From assembly GCF_009905375.1 (NCBI RefSeq), contig NC_133657.1, forward strand, positions 1,550,001 to 1,614,000: a stretch of 64,000 bases of DNA. Reading direction: 5' to 3'. How positions within the stretch are numbered: position 1 is the first letter of the stretch; the number at the start of each line of letters is the position of its first letter. The stretch comes from Apium graveolens. Lineage: Eukaryota; Streptophyta; Magnoliopsida; Apiales; Apiaceae. Shown here piece after piece: positions 59,205 to 64,000 of the stretch. The translations under genes were made by a program, and so were the position numbers. The notes beneath the pieces were generated by a model. That model had not been told where the DNA came from, did not search any database, and saw only the letters and a program-made list of their open reading frames with translations.

Positions 59205-61434
59205 CTTATATATATATATGGTCATAGTTTTCAAAACTATTAATCGAATAAGGTTTATTCGATAACTTTAACTTTATTTTATTATTGAATATTATTTCGA
59301 ATATTATTCGAAGGCGTATGACTCCTTTATATTAAATGAATATTATTTTGAATATTCATTCGAGGACTTATGACTCCTTTTATTTTATTATCTGAATATT
59401 ATTTGAATATTCATTCGAGGGATTATGACTCAGTTTATATTATTTAATGAATATTTTTGAATATTCATTTGAGGATCTATGACTCCGATTATTTGCTGAG
59501 ATATATTCTTTATTTTATTAAAGAATAAGGTGTCAATAATCAAACTTATTTTCGATTATTCAAATAAAGATAGTACTTTCATATAAGTATATCTTTGGTT
59601 ATTTAATACTCATTTCAAGTATAAGTTTTAATACTTCTACTTCAATTATTTTATAAAGATTATTCTTTATGGGAATATTATTTAAATAATAATATTCAGA
59701 CATTTTCTAAATATTCTGGGGACTGATTTACTTCATTAAATCAGCTTCACTCCAAACATTCTTAAAAATGTTTTACGAGTCTTCAAAATGATTTTTAAAA
59801 GTTAGAGCGGATCCCAAAACTCATTTTTTTTATATTTAAGATCCTCCTTTCGAAGGGGATTTAAATACTCGCTCAAAACCTGAGGAATCCGGCTCTGTGG
59901 TGTGTTTTATATTCGCAACAAGGTTGCTGTTTTGATAAATGAATTGATTACTTACCCAACACTCGGGAAGTAAAATTCTTGGAACAAGTTAATCCATTAA
60001 CAGGCATCGCCTGGGAAATATCGGTGAGTTTTCCTTTCCAAATACATACGACTTATTGGTGGAGCCGTATCAACAAGTTTCTACTTGGAGAAAGTGGGGA
60101 CGAGCTTTACGTTTCAGAGTCATGGATTTCATCTGAACTAGGAGTGGCGTAAGTGGCCGAGTAGCGCCGGCCCAGCCTTATTATATTGGTCCAAATGGCC
60201 TGGAAGTTCCGCTAAGGCGGTCCATTCCTTAGGAGTTCAGTGTTCAGTTGACAAGTAAATCCGACAGGTTCTCCTCTACATGTAGAAAATGGTGGGGTTG
60301 CACTACTACGACTGATCATCGTAAGTGGTCTTCCTGGCGCGGCAAACTCCCGTAATGAGTTCATCATCCAATTGGATATTTCTGCAACACTACCCAGAGC
60401 ACTTCGATAGAAAGGCTACGGTTGGGCGATTGTTGAGTGTTGGCAGGGTCAGGTTTTCAAAATGATGTTTGCATCAAATGAAGTATCTCGTAACTTCATT
60501 TTATTTTGATGATATTTTAAAGATTTAATCTATTCAAATCTTGTCTTGTAGTCTCATCTATGTGATGAACTGTTGAAAACTCTTTATACTTTGAACAGTG
60601 GTAGTTTAAGTAGCTTTATAAATGATATAAGTGTAGTGAAGCATTTGGTAACTTCATCTTTTAAACTTATATCTAGTTAATAATTGTCTTATGAATGACA
60701 AAGATTTTCAGAAAAACGTTGAGACAAGGTTAGATATATGAGATCACCTTGCAACGATATTTTTTTTATACAGTTATACACTGGGACTTTGTGTATATTA
60801 TGCATGGAAGAGGACTTCCAATATTTTGAAAAGTATATATGTATATATATATATATATACTGAATATTTTGCGACTTCATCGCATTAAGATATCAACTTG
60901 GTTCATTTCTTTTGACCAAGACTTTCATGAGTACTAAGAGAAGGCTCATATACTATTAATCATTATACATATTATTTTGGTGGGCTTGCTGCTCACCCTT
61001 GCTTTCTTCTTTCATCACACAACAACAGATAGAAAGGATGAACAGGACCAAGCTCCCGATTCGCAAGCGATTAGGAGATGTTCCGCAGTTTTCTAGAAGC
61101 ATTGATGCTGCCGTAGCTGAGGTAGGAGCTACCAATAGGCTAGGCTTTCAACTTCTAATGTACCAGATTTATGTATATTTATGAATTGTAATAATGGCAA
61201 AGAAATGTAAATTTATTCATAAACCTTTTAAGGTGTATTCACATATAATTGTGGAATAAAATGACTTGTGATTATTTAATGGATATTCATCTCTGAGACT
61301 ATAACTTGTGGTGTGAGTGTTTATTGTGGGGTCACAGTACAGAGTAGTTGATTGTTTATTAAGATTGGGTGTTATTAAGGGAAATGGAACTCGTGACAAC
61401 CCGGATCCCCGACCCCGGATTTGGGGGTGTTACA
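57084..61434 (+). mobile_element. TE9: solo LTR related to the TE6 LTR
   Basis: Starts TGTAATAACCCCC and ends GGATTTGGGGGTGTTACA, the TE6 LTR termini in plus orientation. Matching blocks include the region near 58350-58700 (compare 28980-29240 inverted) and the last 500 bp (compare 26723-27180 inverted). At 4351 bp it is about 500 bp longer than the TE6 3' LTR; the extra sequence is mainly around 59970-60450. No PBS, PPT or coding region is present, so it is a solo LTR. Small open frames inside are LTR sequence. Confidence 0.88.
59181..59218. repeat. (AT)n microsatellite in TE9
   Basis: Imperfect AT dinucleotide runs with a short interruption; a comparable run sits at the equivalent place in the TE6 LTR near 28500. 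Confidence 0.8.
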
Positions 61435-61439
61435 AGGAA

Positions 61440-61605
61440 AGCTAAAATAAATGATCTCAGGGATGCTATTTCTCAAACTGGTGAAGATACAGCTGAATTG
61501 AAAAATGCTAAAAGGAGGATGGTTAATGAACTTGAATATGCTGAGAGATGTCTTTTGAGGAATTATCTCAGAACAACTCCTGACATCATAGAGATCAGAA
61601 ATTGA
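61440..61605 (+). pseudogene. Long 3' ORF of TE8, C-terminal end after TE9
   Basis: The last ~55 codons of the 3' ORF: a charged, helical stretch (NDLRDAISQTGED, LKNAKRRMVNELEYAER) ending at a stop at 61603-61605. Reading from 61440, after the five-base duplication, is in phase with the frame that enters TE9 at 57083. The open frame starting further left at 61369 runs through the LTR end and is artefactual there. Confidence 0.8.
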
Positions 61606-61796
61606 AGCCAAGTCAAAGATCTACAACTGCTTAAATTCTGAAGTGTATACAGATTGAAGCTGATATCAAACCTTGAGGATGGTAAAGCTATAAGGACTGT
61701 AAGTTATAGTTATCTAGTCAAATTCTCATGCATTTGTACTTAATGTTTTTGACATCATCAAATATCTGTTAAACTTGTATATTATGTTAATTTACA

Positions 61797-61809
61797 AGTT
61801 GGGGGAGAT
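61797..61809 (+). promoter_or_regulatory. Polypurine tract of TE8
   Basis: AGTTGGGGGAGAT directly upstream of the LTR start TGTTAGATATA. Confidence 0.85.
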
Positions 61810-62431
61810 TGTTAGATATATTTGTAATGTCATGTCTAATGATGATTTGTGTTTAGTTTTCAGATCTTACTTAACAGGATAAATCAGTACTTAACTGGAA
61901 ATCAGTACTTATACTGAAGTCAGAACTTAAGATATCAGAACTTAAGTTATCAGAACTTAAGTTATCAGGAGATATTTATCAGGAGATAATATCAGGACTT
62001 AAGGAGACTTTTAGATAAGGAAGGCGGCTGATTGAAAGGAAAGAAGATCAAGACAAACGCAAGAAGAGATATGCATGAAGAAGGAATTCTATGAAGAATA
62101 GAATACTTGGAAGAAAAGATAACTGATTGATATATTTTAGGAAGCAGAATTATATTCGATATCAATTAGAAGATTATCTTGTAACTGTGTAGTATATAAA
62201 CACAGACGTAGGGTTTACACTATATGTGTTATCTTAATCGAAATTATTATTCATTGTAACTCTAGCAGCTCTCGTGATAATTTGTTCATCACAGAGAGAG
62301 GACAGTTCCATATTGTAACAGAGTTTATTGTGTTGAATAAAATCTGTATTCTGTTACTTGTGTTCTTTAATTCGATTGGATTGTAGTAAACACTGTATTC
62401 AACCCCCTTCTACAGTGTGTGTGACCTAACA
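61810..62431 (+). repeat. 3' LTR of TE8 (622 bp)
   Basis: Ends are TGTTAG and CTAACA, perfect inverted termini. The left part holds a cluster of ATCAGAACTT-type repeats (61886-61985). TATA box TATATAAA lies at 62193-62200 and a polyadenylation signal AATAAA at 62337-62342, giving a normal U3-R-U5 layout. Confidence 0.92.
62193..62200 (+). promoter_or_regulatory. TATA box of the TE8 3' LTR
   Basis: TATATAAA, conserved in the 5' LTR at 45926-45933, about 145 bp upstream of AATAAA. Confidence 0.7.
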
Positions 62432-63748
62432 CTAAGAATGGTAATGGTCAGTTCATGGCAGTGAGTGTTCGGGTGCAAAAGTTATGCACAAAACAGTCTA
62501 AGGAAAATTGGACATTACGACGGCTATAACTTAGCGATTCCCAAATTTTATTACAAGAGCACAACCATACCAAACCAACCCAACAATCAACATACTATAT
62601 TATAACATTCCAAACAGTCCCTAAACTTCATTATACATCAAAACCAGTTCCTCACAATCATCCATTTACATAATAACTCATAACTTCCATTTAAAGTTCA
62701 TAACTACTCTAAAATCATACAAACATCCAAGAACTCTTAAAGAACAAGTTTAAAACTCATGGTATGGCTTAAACACAAAGAGGGGAAGAGGTTATACCTT
62801 CCTTGGAGAGTGGATAATGCTTAACAAATCTTAGATGATCCTTAACTAGCCTTATAATGATTAAAACCTTAAAACAAAATCAAGAACACAAAGTTAATTC
62901 TTGAAACACTATTCCCTGAACTGTAAAATGTTAAAAACGGGTATGGAAATCAAGAAGGTGAGGATAGTGGTTACCCTAATTGTGTAGAGCTTCTTGAGGG
63001 CTTCAATTTGATAGGTAGAACGTGCAAAACGTCCAAGGGAAACTCAAGATACAAGCTTTTCTTTCTCATCCATTTTTACTCTCTTTTCCTCTCGGGTTTT
63101 TCATGAAAAAAAGGATGAAGTAGTATTTGGCTTGCTTGGTTGATTTTGAATAATGTGTCCAAATGTGTGGTTTGATAATATCTATACTAATCCACTTGTT
63201 TAAATTGATTACATCATCTTAGTGACATCATTCCCTTGCCAAGTGTTGGCTAATTGTGGTGGATCATATATTAAGCTCTTAACCACTTGTTTTAGCTTCT
63301 CTTGGAAGCTTTCTCCCCATACCACTTGCATGCATTCGTCGTTGATCGTTAAATTATTTTACGGCTCGTTTATTGCTCAATATCATTGATCGTTTGAGGG
63401 AATATATCCGTGATTTTATTGTTTGGGTTCCCCTAACCTTTCTCAATATTTTATATTCCTTTTATGATCATCTCTTATAATCCTTGAATTTAAATCCTTT
63501 TAATCATGTTACCTTATACTCAATTCCTTCGGTATCTGGTGGTTTTCGGGAAAAATCAAAGTGTTTGAATTTGGATTCTGACGATCTTTACATACACTTA
63601 TATACCATATGGAGTACTAATAAGATCTCAGAATATCAATAAAAGAAATCCTACATAGTGTGGCATGAAAAGTTTTCTTAATCAACATAATCAGCAAAAT
63701 CACTATTCATAAGGATTACAAAAGTCCAAAATTTTTGGGGTTATTACA
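62432..63748 (-). repeat. 5' LTR of TE6, second segment
   Basis: Follows the 3' LTR from 29231 to 30547 with few differences and ends GGTTATTACA, then the AATAC duplication. The sequence equivalent to 28493-29230 is absent from both segments. Confidence 0.9.
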
Positions 63749-63753
63749 AATAC
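63749..63753. other. Target-site duplication of TE6, right copy
   Basis: AATAC, identical to 26718-26722. Confidence 0.9.
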
Positions 63754-64000
63754 TTTAGACCAACTGACACTACACTGGAATATAATATTCTTTTAAACCT
63801 TTCCATTTCACATAACAACACATAGTTCACATTTAAATACTTTTAATCTCTTTTAAGACGGGTCTCGTTCTTCCTGACGGCCCGACAACACAGCTTATCC
63901 CCTAAGCTGACTCATCAAACTGGAACAGGTCATTTAACGTTCACGGTTACTAATATACAATTAAGACAATTAACCAACAAAATGATTTAACCCTTTCTTA
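63754..64000 (-). mobile_element. TE5 LTR, right segment, runs out of the window
   Basis: Sequence on the far side of TE6, so it continues from 26722. A stretch near 63857 (GACGGGTCTCGTTC...GGCCCGAC) resembles GACGGGTCGCGTCC...AGCCCGAC at 26658, suggesting an imperfect duplication within this LTR. No coding sequence. Confidence 0.6.

Larger units (their letters stand above)
46990..61985. repeat. Dispersed motif AAGTTCTGAT / ATCAGAACTT in TE8
   Basis: More than 40 exact or near copies of TTCTGAT across gag (47041, 47060, 47218), the Gag-Pol linker (48405-48440), the integrase-RT linker (49892-49970, 50085-50165), the pol-3' ORF spacer, the 3' ORF (55140, 55908, 55930, 56590) and, in inverted form ATCAGAACTTAAG, a cluster in the 3' LTR (61886-61985). 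The start codon of the 3' ORF is embedded in one copy (53394-53402). TE3 carries the same motif. Confidence 0.85.
45819..62431 (+). mobile_element. TE8: Sire-type copia element with giant 3' ORF
   Basis: Truncated 5' LTR (45819-46163), PBS, gag, pol, long 3' ORF, PPT and full 3' LTR (61810-62431). TE9 is inserted in the 3' ORF. Without TE9 the element is about 12.3 kb. The two LTRs differ at about 15 of some 345 comparable positions by eye. The right flank (62432) continues the TE6 LTR exactly where sequence equivalent to 29231 begins. Confidence 0.9.
26723..63748 (-). mobile_element. TE6: Tekay/Del-type chromovirus split by nested insertions
   Basis: Minus-strand element with 3' LTR 26723-30547, PPT, degraded internal region, PBS near 36039-36050, and 5' LTR 36055-37801 plus 62432-63748. 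Both outer termini carry the same AATAC duplication, which shows the two distant LTR pieces belong to one insertion. Integrase with chromodomain-like tail near the 3' LTR identifies a chromovirus. LTR copies differ by only a few percent by eye. The 5' LTR lost the part equivalent to 28493-29230 when TE7 and TE8 were fused. Confidence 0.88.

Noticed and set aside
61369..61434. Start of an independent gene at 61369
   Set aside because: This part of the frame is the terminal sequence of the TE9 LTR; genuine coding sequence begins at 61440 as the end of the TE8 3' ORF.

Overview
The window is nuclear DNA from a flowering plant, very probably a eudicot with a large, repeat-rich genome. Almost all of it is LTR retrotransposon sequence of plant lineages: Ty3/gypsy Tat, Ty3/gypsy chromovirus of Tekay/Del type, and Ty1/copia of Sire type with a very long extra 3' ORF. 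The LTRs start TGTAACACCCCC, TGTAATATCC or TGTTAG, and most primer-binding sites read TGGTATCAGAGC (initiator tRNA-Met). I cannot name the species. Only one ordinary plant gene is convincing: a small secreted S-protein homolog (self-incompatibility S1 family) at 4322-4792. Elements are called TE1 to TE9 below.

Layout. 1-3848: 3' end of a Tat element (TE1): integrase, a long repeat-filled 3' UTR, polypurine tract and LTR. 3849-5331: AT-rich spacer holding the S-protein gene. 5332-8771: minus-strand solo LTR (TE2). 8772-9230: unassigned spacer with a 35-bp tandem duplication. 9230-11207: decayed, internally deleted Sire-type copia fragment (TE3). 11208-23059: a second copia element (TE4) with a truncated 5' LTR, gag, pol, a 4.5-kb 3' ORF, PPT and the first part of its 3' LTR. 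23060-26722 and 63754-64000: a minus-strand Tekay-like LTR (TE5) inserted in the TE4 LTR and itself split by TE6.

TE6 (26723-63748, minus strand) is a chromovirus bounded by the 5-bp duplication AATAC, so 37 kb of the window sits in one insertion. Its 5' LTR is broken after 37801 and resumes at 62432. Between lie TE7 (37802-45818, a chromovirus with 5' LTR, leader ORF, gag and pol, cut at the start of integrase), fused directly to TE8 (45819-62431, Sire-type copia with truncated 5' LTR, gag, pol, giant 3' ORF and complete 3' LTR). TE9 (57084-61434), a 4.35-kb solo LTR related to the TE6 LTR, sits inside the TE8 3' ORF. Inferred order: TE4, then TE5, then TE6; then TE7 and TE8 as separate hits in the TE6 LTR; TE9 into TE8; at some point a deletion fused TE7 to TE8 and removed about 738 bp of TE6 LTR between them.

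Function. Every transposon reading frame seen in full is interrupted by stops or frameshifts; the partial TE1 integrase is the only pol ORF still open. The strongest unexplained pattern is that three unrelated families (TE1, TE4, and TE8 with TE3) each carry their own roughly 10-base motif scattered many times in both orientations through UTRs, spacers, coding sequence and LTRs. The two copia families also share a long, poorly understood 3' ORF. This resembles the family-specific motif plus element-encoded DNA-binding anti-silencing protein known from Arabidopsis VANDAL transposons, but that link is only a hypothesis here.
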